Both the position numbers and the translations under genes were made by a program. From positions 141,346 to 205,345 of the forward strand of contig NZ_JAAZSQ010000005.1 of the NCBI RefSeq assembly GCF_012395835.1: a stretch of DNA of 64,000 nucleotides, given 5' to 3'. This document shows, piece by piece, positions 34,132-43,125 of this stretch (positions are counted from its first letter, which is position 1; every line of letters starts with the position of its first letter). The notes under the pieces were generated by a model. That model saw only the letters and a program-made list of their open reading frames with translations. It was not told where the DNA came from and made no database searches. The stretch is from Arthrobacter mobilis. GTDB taxonomy: Bacteria; Actinomycetota; Actinomycetes; Actinomycetales; Micrococcaceae.

Positions 34132-34228
34132 CCATCGGTCCTGGCAGTAGCACCGTTCCAGACGGAAGGCTCCGTCCGGAGGGTTGCTGCGGCGTCGTCG
34201 ATCCAGGTCTCTCGGCCGCTCGGGATGG
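34132..34228 (-). promoter_or_regulatory. SAM riboswitch (S-box/SAM-I type)
   Basis: On the minus strand, CCATC (34224-34228) pairs with GATGG (34132-34136) as the P1 stem. Between them lie GGCCGAGAGACC, GACGCCGCAGCAACC and, after a variable hairpin (CTCCGGACGGAG...), GGTGCTACTGCCAGGACC. The order GAGA, GCAACC, GGTGC, CCAGGA is the S-box core in its actinobacterial form. The binding-protein start is 110 bases downstream; a GCTCC/GGAGC pairing (34050-34054 with 34028-34032) could hide its Shine-Dalgarno, suggesting translational control. SAM-IV is the main alternative class, with the same ligand. It ties the operon to sulfur or methionine supply. Confidence 0.85.
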
Positions 34229-34368
34229 TTACGTGACCATACAAGCGGCTGGCGCCGTCGCATTCCAAGAGACGCAGTCACAAACGTCAACAGCGTTCAT
34301 ATTTGGACTCGAAATTGGCGGACCGATCCGGAAGCCCTATGGTTTCCCGTCCATGGGGGGCGCGGTGC

Positions 34369-35232
34369 TTAGTTTCCGAACTCGACGCGGATGGAGTTGT
34401 CATCGGGCAGGACCACCACGGTTCCCTCCTCGGTGGTCCAGCCGTCATGGAGGAAGAAGAACCGTCCGCCGCTGAGCACCAGCAGGCGCAGGCCGCCGTA
34501 CCGGTACAGGGGCTGCTCGCTGGTGCCGACGTTCGTGACGCTGACAGCCTCCACCCCGATGCCCAGCGGTTTCTCGCTGTAGACCTCGGCACGGGGCAGG
34601 GACTCCACGCGCCGTTCGAAGCTGGCGGCGAGCCCGCGTCCGACCGCCTGGGCATAGTCGGCGGTTCCCCAGAACAGCAGCAGCGTCACAATACTCAACA
34701 CCAAGGTGGCTTCCACCGCGCGCTCTTCCACGCTCAGGACCGGGGCGTGTCCGGCGCGGGCGTGGCGCCGCAGCCGCAGGCCCCACGCCGCCAGGAGCAC
34801 CCCGACCGCCATCACATACGGGGCGAAGATGGCCGCCCGGGTCGGCTGGCCGATGGCGAGCAGCAGGCCGGTTCCGGCCACGGCGACGGCGGCCAGGGCG
34901 GCAATGCCGGCAACCCGGGCGATCAGTTCCTGGTGGCGGCCCTCGTCGATCCGGCGGCGCAGCCACCGGTCCAGGGCCAGCCAGACGACGCCGGCGACCA
35001 GGATGCAGACCAGCGGCAGGTAGAGGGCGTTGATGCTGATGAGGATGTAGTCCTGCGTGGCGTAGCCGAACAGGCTCTCATCCAGGCCCATGTCTTCGGC
35101 CTGGGCATTCGCCCGGGCCCAGCCGAAATAGACCAGCAGGGCGGTGGCCACCGTGATCGGCGGGCCGATGGCCGAGATGACGCCGAGGGAGCGGGACCAG
35201 AGCGAGCGCGCGTCCCCGCCGGCCTCCGTCAC
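34369..35232 (-). CDS. Hypothetical multi-spanning membrane protein
   Basis: 287 residues with about six hydrophobic segments in residues 15-205 and an 80-residue C-terminal soluble part that is strand-rich (VEAVSVTNVGTSEQPLYRYGGLRLLVLSGGRFFFLHDG, cited in parts). Start overlaps the stop of the upstream lipoprotein gene by four bases. I do not recognise a family. Likely acts with the lipoprotein at the cell envelope. Confidence 0.7.
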   Translation of the reverse strand: MTEAGGDARSLWSRSLGVISAIGPPITVATALLVYFGWARANAQAEDMGLDESLFGYATQDYILISINALYLPLVCILVAGVVWLALDRWLRRRIDEGRHQELIARVAGIAALAAVAVAGTGLLLAIGQPTRAAIFAPYVMAVGVLLAAWGLRLRRHARAGHAPVLSVEERAVEATLVLSIVTLLLFWGTADYAQAVGRGLAASFERRVESLPRAEVYSEKPLGIGVEAVSVTNVGTSEQPLYRYGGLRLLVLSGGRFFFLHDGWTTEEGTVVVLPDDNSIRVEFGN

Positions 35233-36302
35233 GGCGCGCTGCCTGCGGCAGGCGACGACGGCGGCAGGCTGGGGCCGGGGTCCGGTTCACCCGGATCTGG
35301 CTCGCCGGGGTCCGGTTCACCCGGATCCGGCTCGCCGGGGTCCGGTTCGCCGGGATCCACGGACGGGCTCGGGTCCGGTGACTCGAATCCCGGGCAGGTG
35401 CTCGGGTCGCCAAGGTACTGCAGGTCCACCGATTCGGTCACCAGCCAGTCGCCGTCGGCCACGCTGACCGACACCACCCCTTCCTCCGCCGTTGGCGGAG
35501 CCAGGAAGACGAAGTCGGGCCCGACCTGCTCGACCGGCACCGTGGCGGGCTCCGGCTTGGTGTCGACGGTGACGCTGCGGATGCTGCCGGCGGGCAGGCC
35601 GCCCAAGGTTCCGACCATGTGCATGGTCGTGCCGCCGCACACGGACGCGGCCGCATTGCGGCCGTTGTTGTCGCTGCCGTCATCGTCCAGGTCGTAGAAC
35701 GTCGGCTCGCAGGCCAGTCCGCTGCCCTCGGCCAGCTGGAACGGCGTCCCCGGGTTCTGCTGGTGGAAATCCACCACCGACTGCAGCACCGGGTAGGCGG
35801 CCCGGGACCAGCAGTCCGAATCCTCCGTCACGGAGAGCCCGGCCAGCTGCTCGGCCGCGGGCGCCCAGGCGGACTCGTCCCCCGTCACGGCCGCGCAGAA
35901 CAGCTTCGCCACGTCCTCCACGGTGTCGGGCGGCTCGTTCGGCTCCGGGACCTGCTCGCAGTTCCCGCTCTTCAGGTACAGGTACCAGGTCGGATCGTCC
36001 CGGCCCACCGGCCCGACCGGCAGCCATCCCAGCACGGGGGCGCCTTCCGGCGCCGGCGGACCCGCGGGCGCCGGCGGCCCCGGGGGCACGTAGGTGCCGT
36101 CGTCCGGGCCGCCGACCGTTTCCACCGGGGCGGATTCCCCGGAGCCCCGGTTGTTGCTGGAGTCCTGGTTGCTGTCCGAGCCGGCATTCTCTTCGGAACC
36201 CTGGCCGCCGCCGTCCTCCGCTACCAGCCCGCAGGCCGCGGCCAGCGACAGCAGCCCCGCCGCAATGGCGGCGGATGCAGGCAGGCGGCTATTCAAGCGC
36301 AT
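35229..36302 (-). CDS. Hypothetical lipoprotein with GEPDP repeats
   Basis: 357 residues. Signal peptide with lipobox LAAACG, mature Cys about residue 24, then a Ser/Asn/Gly- and Pro-rich linker, a globular middle with several Cys (NCEQ, FCAA, DCWS, ACEP, VCGG), and a C-terminal (DPGEP)5 tract. The middle contains strand-type segments ending WLVTESVDLQYLGD. No enzyme motif. Translationally coupled to the membrane-protein gene. Function unknown; extracellular or envelope location is clear from the lipobox. Confidence 0.78.
   Translation of the reverse strand: MRLNSRLPASAAIAAGLLSLAAACGLVAEDGGGQGSEENAGSDSNQDSSNNRGSGESAPVETVGGPDDGTYVPPGPPAPAGPPAPEGAPVLGWLPVGPVGRDDPTWYLYLKSGNCEQVPEPNEPPDTVEDVAKLFCAAVTGDESAWAPAAEQLAGLSVTEDSDCWSRAAYPVLQSVVDFHQQNPGTPFQLAEGSGLACEPTFYDLDDDGSDNNGRNAAASVCGGTTMHMVGTLGGLPAGSIRSVTVDTKPEPATVPVEQVGPDFVFLAPPTAEEGVVSVSVADGDWLVTESVDLQYLGDPSTCPGFESPDPSPSVDPGEPDPGEPDPGEPDPGEPDPGEPDPGPSLPPSSPAAGSAP
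35277..35357 (-). repeat. 15-bp coding tandem repeat (DPGEP)
   Basis: Five and a fraction copies of a 15-bp unit encode DPGEP in the lipoprotein tail; 81 bp. Near-identical units invite slippage and copy-number variation. All changes in whole units would keep the frame. Confidence 0.85.
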
Positions 36303-36410
36303 CTCGCACCTGGGCTATCTGCGGCCGCGGCCGCTGGGCACGTGAGGGTCGGCTTCGTTCCAGCGTACGCCCGGCCTTGGAAGGCTGTACAGGAAAACGG
36401 GGGCCGGTCC

Positions 36411-37277
36411 CTACCCGGCGGCCCTGTCCGCAGGTTCCAGATCAGCGTCGATGTTGAAGCCGGGCCCGCCCGGCACGGAGTCCAGCAGGCGCCGGGTGTA
36501 GGGGTGTTCCGGGGCCGCATACACCCGATCCACGTTCCCGGATTCGACCACGTCGCCGCGGTAGAGCACCACCACCTCGTCGCTGACATGGCGCACCACG
36601 GCCAGGTTGTGCGAGATGAACAGCATGGTCAGGCCCAGCTCCCGGCGCAGGTCGGCCAGCAGGTTCAGGATCTCCGCCTGGGTGGTCAGGTCAAGGGCGG
36701 AGGTGATCTCGTCGGCGATGACCAGCTCGGGCTCCACGGCCAGGGCCCGGGCGATCGCGATCCGCTGCCGCTGGCCGCCGGAGAACTCGTGCGGGTACCT
36801 GCCGGCCGCCTCCGGGTCCAGCGAAACCTTGGCCAGCCAGTGCGAGATCCGGAACCTTTCGCGTACCGGGTCGGCACGGAGTGGGTCGATGGCTTCGGCC
36901 AGGGCTTGGCCGATGGTCCGGCGCGGATTCAGGGACGAGTACGGGTCCTGGGGGATGAGCTGGACCTGGCGGCGCAGCTTCCTGGTGTGCGCGCGGGTCA
37001 TGCGGCCGACCTCGGCACCGTTGAACACAATGCGCCCGGAGCTTGGTGGCAGGGCGCCAACCAAGGTCCTGGCCAGAGTGGATTTGCCCGAGCCGGACTC
37101 GCCGACCAGGCCCACGGTACGGCCACGCCGGACGTCGAGGCTGACCTTCTTGAGGATGGTGGCTGAGCGGGCCCCGGAGCCGAGGACGACCGTAAGGTCC
37201 TGCACGGAGAGCATTGGGCAGTCGGTGGAGCCGGCCGGGGCCTGCGGTGCTGCCGGGGTGGCTGTCTGATGGGTCAT
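36411..37277 (-). CDS. Dipeptide/oligopeptide ABC transporter ATPase (DppF-like)
   Basis: 288 residues from ATG 37277, overlapping the permease-ATPase fusion gene by four bases. Walker A GESGSGKSTLA, Q-loop PQDPYSSLNPR, signature EFSGGQRQRIAIARAL and LVIADEITSALD; note Glu-Ile in place of the more usual Glu-Pro. The late HPYTRRLLDSVPG is the start of the oligopeptide C-terminal region. Second ATPase of the importer, last gene of the TetR-controlled operon. Confidence 0.92.
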   Translation of the reverse strand: MTHQTATPAAPQAPAGSTDCPMLSVQDLTVVLGSGARSATILKKVSLDVRRGRTVGLVGESGSGKSTLARTLVGALPPSSGRIVFNGAEVGRMTRAHTRKLRRQVQLIPQDPYSSLNPRRTIGQALAEAIDPLRADPVRERFRISHWLAKVSLDPEAAGRYPHEFSGGQRQRIAIARALAVEPELVIADEITSALDLTTQAEILNLLADLRRELGLTMLFISHNLAVVRHVSDEVVVLYRGDVVESGNVDRVYAAPEHPYTRRLLDSVPGGPGFNIDADLEPADRAAG

Positions 37278-39013
37278 CGGGTGGTTTCCAGTTCGTCCTC
37301 GGGCTGCCATTTGGCGGTGGCCAGCCGGTCAGTGGTTTCGGTCATGCTGGGGGTGGCGGCCAGCAGGGCCTGGGTGTAGGGGTGGCGCACGTTGCCGGCC
37401 TTCAGGTCCGCGGCGCTGAGCCGTTCCAGGATCTGCCCGCGGTACATGACCAGCACCTGGTCGCACAGCTCCTGCACCACGCCGATGTCGTGGGAGATGA
37501 ACAGGATGGCGGTGCCGTGTTCCTTGTTGATCTTGCGGAACTTGCGCAGCACCTCGGCCTGCACCGTCACGTCCAGGGCGGTGGTGGGCTCGTCCGCGAT
37601 CAGCAGCTTGGGCTGGGACACCGTGGAGGCGGCGATCATGGAGCGCTGCAGCATGCCGCCGGAGAGCTCGTGCGGATGCTGGCCCATGCGCAGCCGGGGG
37701 TTCTGGATGCTCATGTCGTCCAGCGCCTCCACCATGTCCGTATCCGCCCGGCGCCGCGGCTTCTTCAGATGGACGCGGGAGACCTCGGTCAGCTGCGGGC
37801 CCATGCGCAGGGCCGGGTTGAAGGTGGTGCCCGGGTCCTGGTAGACGAGGCCGATGCCGGTGGCCAGGGCCTTGGCGTCCCTGGTGGTGAGCAGGTCCAG
37901 GCCGTCCAGGCGCAGGGTCCGTGCCCGGACGGAGAGTTCGTCCGCCAGCAGTCCGGCCACGGACATGGCGGTCATGGACTTGCCGGAGCCGGATTCGCCC
38001 ACCAGGCCCAGGACCTCGCCGGGCCGGATGCTGAAGGAGATGCCCTTGACGATCTGGTTGCCTGCGGGTGAGGTGACGGTGAGGTTGTCCACCTCCAGCA
38101 GGGCCTGCGGGGCCGGGTCCAGCGAGGCGGGGCGGGAGAGGGCCTTCCGGCCGGCGAAGTGTCTGCGGCCCCCGCGGGGGTCCGCCGCTGCCGCCAGACC
38201 GTCGCCGATCAGCATGGCGCCCAGGCCGGTGACGACCAGCATCAGCGAGGGGGCCACCACCTGCAGCGGCTGGGCGTAGATGGAGTTCAGGCCCTCGTTG
38301 AGCAGCCGGCCGAAATCGTACTCGGGGCTTTGTACGCCCAGGCCCACGAAGGAGAGGCTGGAGATCTCCAGCAGGGACAGGGCAAAGCTGGAGGTGGCCA
38401 TGACGAACAGCGGCTCGGCCATGTTCGGCAGCAGGTGCCGGGTGATGATCTTGTGCCCGGGCACGCCCAGCAGCCGGGCCGTGGAGACGTAGTTCCGGTG
38501 CGAGACCGAGGCGGCCAGGTTGGCCGTCAGCCGGGCGAAGCCCGGGATGCCGGCGACGCCAATGGCGACCACCGCCGTCGTGCTGCCCGGGCCGAGGATG
38601 GCGGCAATCAGCAGGGCGAAAATCAGCGACGGGTAGGCCACCGCGGCCTCGATCAGCCGCAGGGCCGGCTCGCGGATCCATCGCGGGGCCAGCCAGACGG
38701 CGGAACCGATGACGACGCCGCAGAGCACCGAGATGGCGGTGGCGCCCAGGGACATCAGCAGGGTCAGCCGCGCCGCCACCAGCGACCGGGCCAGGATGTC
38801 CCGGCCGAAGTCGTCGGTGCCCATCCAGTGTGCGGCGCTGGTGCCCTGGCGGGCGTCCGGGGTCAGGGTTTCGGCCGGCCCGGCGAGGGCCAGGGGTGCG
38901 ACGACGGCGGTGAGCGCGACCAGGGACATCAGGACGATGCCCAGGATCAGTCCGGGGCTCCAGCGGAAGGAGCGCTTCAGGCCGGGTGCGGAAACGGTGG
39001 CGGTATCAGCCAT
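37274..39013 (-). CDS. Fused DppC-like permease and DppD-like ATPase
   Basis: 579 residues. Residues about 1-290 are a DppC-type permease (HWMGTDDFGRDILARSL, then the EAA-loop region TARLLGVPGHKIITRHLLPN). Residues about 310-560 are an ATPase with GESGSGKSMTAMSV, ELSGGMLQRSMIAA, LLIADEPTTALD and HPYTQALLAATPS. In most Dpp/Opp systems these are separate genes; here a single frame joins them through a linker (HFAGRKALSRPASLDPAP). It overlaps dppB-like by 8 bases. A functional fusion is likely since both motif sets are intact. Confidence 0.92.
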   Translation of the reverse strand: MADTATVSAPGLKRSFRWSPGLILGIVLMSLVALTAVVAPLALAGPAETLTPDARQGTSAAHWMGTDDFGRDILARSLVAARLTLLMSLGATAISVLCGVVIGSAVWLAPRWIREPALRLIEAAVAYPSLIFALLIAAILGPGSTTAVVAIGVAGIPGFARLTANLAASVSHRNYVSTARLLGVPGHKIITRHLLPNMAEPLFVMATSSFALSLLEISSLSFVGLGVQSPEYDFGRLLNEGLNSIYAQPLQVVAPSLMLVVTGLGAMLIGDGLAAAADPRGGRRHFAGRKALSRPASLDPAPQALLEVDNLTVTSPAGNQIVKGISFSIRPGEVLGLVGESGSGKSMTAMSVAGLLADELSVRARTLRLDGLDLLTTRDAKALATGIGLVYQDPGTTFNPALRMGPQLTEVSRVHLKKPRRRADTDMVEALDDMSIQNPRLRMGQHPHELSGGMLQRSMIAASTVSQPKLLIADEPTTALDVTVQAEVLRKFRKINKEHGTAILFISHDIGVVQELCDQVLVMYRGQILERLSAADLKAGNVRHPYTQALLAATPSMTETTDRLATAKWQPEDELETTR

Positions 39014-40031
39014 GGGACTTGGCCCCCAGGGTTCGCGGGTCGATGATGCCGAGGACCAGGTCCACCAGCAGGTTCAGGACGGTCGCGATCAGCCCGACCA
39101 CCAGGATGATGCCCTGGATGAGCGGGTAGTCGCGGTAGATGATGGCCTGGACGATCTCGTTGCCCAGCCCGGGGTAGTTGAACACGGTCTCGATGATGAT
39201 GGCGCCGCCGAGCAGGCTGGCCAGGATCAGCCCGGTCAGGGTCAGTGTGCTGGTGAGCAGGTTGGGCAGGGCATGCCGCAGGTACAGCCGCAGCGGCGGC
39301 AGCCGGCGGCCGCGGGCGGTGCGCATGAAGTCCTGCTCCAGCACGGTGGCCGTTTCCTGCCGCACCACGCGGGCGACGGCGCAGGCCGGCCCGATGCCCA
39401 GGGCCACCGTGGGCAGGATCAGCGCCTGCAGGCTGTCTGCGCCGCCGGCCGGCAGCACCCGCCAGAGGATGGAGAACAGCACGATCAGCAGGGTGCCCGT
39501 GACATAGCCCGGCAGCGAGGCCAGGAAACCTGCGACGTTCCCGAAGGCCAGGTCCAGCCAGCGGCGCCGTCCGCCGCGGGTGAGGATGCCCACGGCCATG
39601 CCGACCGGGACGGCGATGGCCAGCACCAGGATGATGGCCATCGCCGCCAGCTGGGCGGTATAGGGCAGCTTGGTGGCGATGATCCCGCCCACCGCGTCAT
39701 TGAACCGGAACGAGTTGCCCAGGTCCAGCTGCGCCAGCCCGGCCACGTAGTCGGCGAAGCGGACCGGGAGCGGGTCGTCGAGCCCCATCTGCCCGCGCAG
39801 CTGCGCCACGGTCTCCGGCGAGGCGTCGGTGCCGGCGATGGCCTGGGCCGGATCGCCCGGGATCAGCGGGACGATCATGAAGGTCAGCACGATGAGCATG
39901 ACCAGCGAGAGCAGCAGGCCGCCGGCGCGCCGGAGGGCAAAGCCGGCCCAGTGGGAACCGGGCCTGCGGGACACGCCCGCCTGCGGTGCCTGCGGTCCGG
40001 GTCCGGCAGCGGTGTTTGCAGTGACAGTCAT
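39006..40031 (-). CDS. Dipeptide-type ABC transporter permease (DppB-like)
   Basis: 341 residues with six membrane segments. IPGDPAQAIAG near residue 50 and the C-terminal EAA-loop region (RTARGRRLPPLRLYLRHALPN, then IETVFNYPGLGNEIVQAI) are DppB hallmarks. Lies 31 bases after the amidase gene. Forms the channel with the permease part of the fused downstream protein. Confidence 0.93.
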   Translation of the reverse strand: MTVTANTAAGPGPQAPQAGVSRRPGSHWAGFALRRAGGLLLSLVMLIVLTFMIVPLIPGDPAQAIAGTDASPETVAQLRGQMGLDDPLPVRFADYVAGLAQLDLGNSFRFNDAVGGIIATKLPYTAQLAAMAIILVLAIAVPVGMAVGILTRGGRRRWLDLAFGNVAGFLASLPGYVTGTLLIVLFSILWRVLPAGGADSLQALILPTVALGIGPACAVARVVRQETATVLEQDFMRTARGRRLPPLRLYLRHALPNLLTSTLTLTGLILASLLGGAIIIETVFNYPGLGNEIVQAIIYRDYPLIQGIILVVGLIATVLNLLVDLVLGIIDPRTLGAKSHG

Positions 40032-40062
40032 TTTGGTGTCTTTCCCTATGCCGCCGCGCCGG

Positions 40063-41469
40063 TTACGCGTACTGCGGGGCGATGGTCCGGGTCCAGTCCA
40101 TGACGGCTTCGACGGCGCTGGCCAGCCGGACCAGGGTGGCTTCCTGGTAGGGACCGGCCACCAGCTGGGCGCCGACCGGCAGGCCGGTGGCGGAGGTGTG
40201 CACGGGCAGGCTGATCGCCGGCAGGCCGCTGATGTTGCAGAACGAGGTGAAGGAGATCATCCGCATCTCGGTCAGCCGCGGCCCGGACGGGTCGGTGTTG
40301 GCCTCGTGGTAGACGGTGCCGGTCCGCGGGGTTTCGCAGGCCATCGTGGGGGTGAGCAGGACGTCGAAGTCCCGGCCCCACTGGGCAACCAGCGGGCGGG
40401 ATTCGAGCTGCAGCCGCGCGGCTGCCTGGGCGTACTGGCCGGCGTGGAACTGCCGGGCCTGGTCCAGCCGGTGCCTGATGAACGGGTCCACCAGGTCCAC
40501 GTTTTCGTACTCGATGGCATGCAGCGATGCGCCGATGATCATCTGGAAGGCCTCGCCGGCTTCGCGGGAGTACAGCACCGGGCTGGCCGGGCAGACCTCG
40601 TGGCCCAGGCCCTCGAGCACCCCGGCCAGCTTCTCCGCGGCCGCGGCGCATTCGGCGTCCACCGGCAGGCCGGTGGGCGCCTCGAGCAGCAGCCCGATGC
40701 GCAGCCTGCCGGCGTCCCGGCCCACTTCCTCGGCGAACGGGCGCTCCGGGGCGGGTGCCGAGTACCAGCTGTGCAGGTCCGGTCCGGACAGCGCGTCCAG
40801 TACGGCCGCGGCGTCCTCGACGTGGCGGGCCACCGCGCCTTCGGTGGTGGAATGCTCCCAGCCGAACACTTCCTGCGGGATCCGGCCGCGGCTGGGCTTG
40901 AGGCCCACAATGCCGCAGGCGGAGGAGGGGACGCGGATGGAGCCGCCGCCGTCGGACGCATGGGCCACCGGCGCCAGGCCAGCGGCCACCGCCGCGGCGG
41001 CGCCGCCGCTGGAACCGCCGGGGGTGTAGTCATGGTTCCACGGGTTGGCCGTGGTGCCGTGGCGGGCGTTCTCGGAGACGGTCAGCGGGCCGAGTTCGGG
41101 GCTGTTGGTCCGGCCCATGAAGATGAACCCGGCCTGCTCGAGCTTCTGCGCACACAGGTCGCTCGTCTCCTGCGGGGCATCGGACATGGCCAGCGACGAG
41201 CAGGTGTTCGGCTGGCCCTTGACGCTGGTCAGGTCCTTGATGGGGATCGGCACGCCGTGGAACGGGGCCAGGTCCGCCCCGTCCATGACCTCCTGCTCGG
41301 CGCGCCGGGCGGCGGCGCGCACTTCCTGGTCATTGCGCCAGACGACGGCGTTCAGCTCGGGGTTGTATTTGTCGATCCGGGCCAGGTAGGCCTCGGCGGC
41401 TTCGACCGGGCTGATCTCGCGCGTCCTGATCATCCGGGCAAGGGATACTGCGGAACCAAAGGGGTCCAT
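40063..41469 (-). CDS. Amidase-signature family amidohydrolase
   Basis: 468 residues from ATG 41469. Triad of the amidase signature family: Lys78 (PIPIKDL), cis-Ser153 (GGSSGGAAAAVAAG) and nucleophile Ser177 (DGGGSIRVP). A C-terminal SFTSFCNISGLPAISLP block is normal. Hydrolyses a carboxamide; the substrate is presumably carried by the flanking dipeptide-type importer. Located between the binding-protein and permease genes, which suggests import and cleavage of one amide compound. No signal peptide, so it is intracellular. Confidence 0.92.
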   Translation of the reverse strand: MDPFGSAVSLARMIRTREISPVEAAEAYLARIDKYNPELNAVVWRNDQEVRAAARRAEQEVMDGADLAPFHGVPIPIKDLTSVKGQPNTCSSLAMSDAPQETSDLCAQKLEQAGFIFMGRTNSPELGPLTVSENARHGTTANPWNHDYTPGGSSGGAAAAVAAGLAPVAHASDGGGSIRVPSSACGIVGLKPSRGRIPQEVFGWEHSTTEGAVARHVEDAAAVLDALSGPDLHSWYSAPAPERPFAEEVGRDAGRLRIGLLLEAPTGLPVDAECAAAAEKLAGVLEGLGHEVCPASPVLYSREAGEAFQMIIGASLHAIEYENVDLVDPFIRHRLDQARQFHAGQYAQAAARLQLESRPLVAQWGRDFDVLLTPTMACETPRTGTVYHEANTDPSGPRLTEMRMISFTSFCNISGLPAISLPVHTSATGLPVGAQLVAGPYQEATLVRLASAVEAVMDWTRTIAPQYA

Positions 41470-41498
41470 GGTCGTCCAATCGTGAAGAGGGGCAGGTG

Positions 41499-43079
41499 CT
41501 ACTTCGTGATGCGCATGATCTGGTCGTCCAGCGCGCCGCCGAGGGAGGTGACGGTGAAGCCGTCGGCCGCGACCATCAGGCGCGGATCGTTGGACAGCGG
41601 AATGGCGTCCGCGTTCTCGATCAGGGCGTTCATGCTCTCCTCCAGCGCGGCGCACTGCGCTTCCTGGTCCTTGGCGGTCAGGAACTTGCCGAACGCGGCC
41701 TGGGCCGCCTCGTTCCTAGCGCCGCCGATGTTGCCGCCGCCTTCCTGGATGGTCGGGCCCATGAAGGAGGCCAGCGGATTGGCCATGGTGCCCATGAAGT
41801 TCAGGTCCGCGTAGACGGTCATGTCCCAGTCGCCGGGCTTGCCGAACACCGTGCTGATCCAGCCTCCGACGTCGAGGTTGTCCAGCTTCACGGTGGCGCC
41901 GGCGGCCCGCAGCTGCTCCTGCACGTAGACATTGCCGGAGCCCTGGGGGCCGAGGATCTGGGCGCCGACCATGCGGATGGCGACGCCGTCGAGCACCTTC
42001 TTCGCAGCCGCGGTATCGACCGGAATGACCGGGGACTGGGCCGGATCGGAGCACACGGTGCCTTCGGCCACCAGCTGCGTGGTCACCTGGCCGAAACCGC
42101 TGGACGTGATGTTCTCGAACATCTTGCGGTCCAGGACCTGGGCCACGGCCCGGCGGACGGCCGGGTCGGTGAACGGGCTACCCTCGCGCTGGTTGAACAT
42201 GACAAAGAAGTCGGAGAAGGGCTCGTTGGTGACGGTGAATTTGTCATTGCCGTCGAACCGGCTGAGGCTGGTGGCGTTGACGAAGCCCATGTCCAGCTGC
42301 CCGCTGATCAGCTGGTTGGCGGTGGCGTTCTTGTCCGTGATCACGTTGTAGACGATCTTCTTCGCCGGCTGCCCGTCGATCTGCTGGGAGTATTCCGGCC
42401 AGGCGTTGTAGTCCCCGCGCAGTTCGTAGGTGTAGCGCACGCCGTGTTCCTTCGAGGCCAGGGTGTACGGCCCGGATTCGGAGCCGGCAGCCTCGCCGGC
42501 GGCCAGCGCCTTAGTGTCCTTCAGGCCGGCCGGGCAGATCACCCCGGTGGGGGACATGGACAGGCCGGTGAGCATGTCCGGCCAGGGCTGGGCCAGGGTG
42601 ATGCTGAGGGTGTTCGCCTCGTCGTCGGCGGTGAAGACCGGCTTGCCGGCCGGGCCGAAGACCTGCGGCGCGGCAGCGGCGGCGGTCTTCGGGTTGGTTA
42701 AGTACTCGAAGGATTCCTTCACCACCGTGGGGGTGATCGGGGTGCCGTCGGAGCACGTCGCCCCCTTGCGCAGGGTGAAGACGGCCCCGTCGGCGGTCCT
42801 CTCCCAGCTCGCGGCCAGGCCCGGTGCCAGCTTGTTGTCCGCGTCCTTGCGGACCAGGGTGTCGTAGCTCATGCGGGCGGCCAGGAAGTCCGGCAGCGAC
42901 AGGCCCTTGGTCGGGTCGAAGCTGGCGGGAAGGTCGATGGTGGTGCGGATGATGTCAGGGGACGGCGCGCCGTCGCCCGCCTGCGCGTTGCTGCTGGCGG
43001 AGCCGCCGGTGGTGCAGCCGGCAAGCAGCAAGCCGGTGACGGAAACCAAGGCGAGCGGCAGAGTGGCCCTGCGGTGCAT
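41499..43079 (-). CDS. Family 5 solute-binding lipoprotein (DppA-like)
   Basis: 526 residues. Lipobox LLLAGC (Cys about 22). SBP family 5 hallmarks: IRTTIDLPASFDP, a AASWERTADGAVFTLRKGATCSDGTPIT block (cited in part), TPTVVKESFEYLTNP, and PFTDPAVRRAVAQVLDRKM. Captures peptides or other amides outside the membrane for the ABC importer encoded downstream. The operon order is DUF3237, binding protein, amidase, permease, fused permease-ATPase, ATPase. Confidence 0.93.
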   Translation of the reverse strand: MHRRATLPLALVSVTGLLLAGCTTGGSASSNAQAGDGAPSPDIIRTTIDLPASFDPTKGLSLPDFLAARMSYDTLVRKDADNKLAPGLAASWERTADGAVFTLRKGATCSDGTPITPTVVKESFEYLTNPKTAAAAAPQVFGPAGKPVFTADDEANTLSITLAQPWPDMLTGLSMSPTGVICPAGLKDTKALAAGEAAGSESGPYTLASKEHGVRYTYELRGDYNAWPEYSQQIDGQPAKKIVYNVITDKNATANQLISGQLDMGFVNATSLSRFDGNDKFTVTNEPFSDFFVMFNQREGSPFTDPAVRRAVAQVLDRKMFENITSSGFGQVTTQLVAEGTVCSDPAQSPVIPVDTAAAKKVLDGVAIRMVGAQILGPQGSGNVYVQEQLRAAGATVKLDNLDVGGWISTVFGKPGDWDMTVYADLNFMGTMANPLASFMGPTIQEGGGNIGGARNEAAQAAFGKFLTAKDQEAQCAALEESMNALIENADAIPLSNDPRLMVAADGFTVTSLGGALDDQIMRITK

Positions 43080-43125
43080 GGTGGTCCTTTCGAAAGGAAG
43101 GGGAAATGAGGGTCCGGGAATGTGC

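Noticed and set aside
34132..34228. SAM-IV rather than SAM-I class for the aptamer
   Set aside because: The P1 pairing and order of GAGA, GCAACC, GGTGC fit S-box better, though only a covariance search can settle it.
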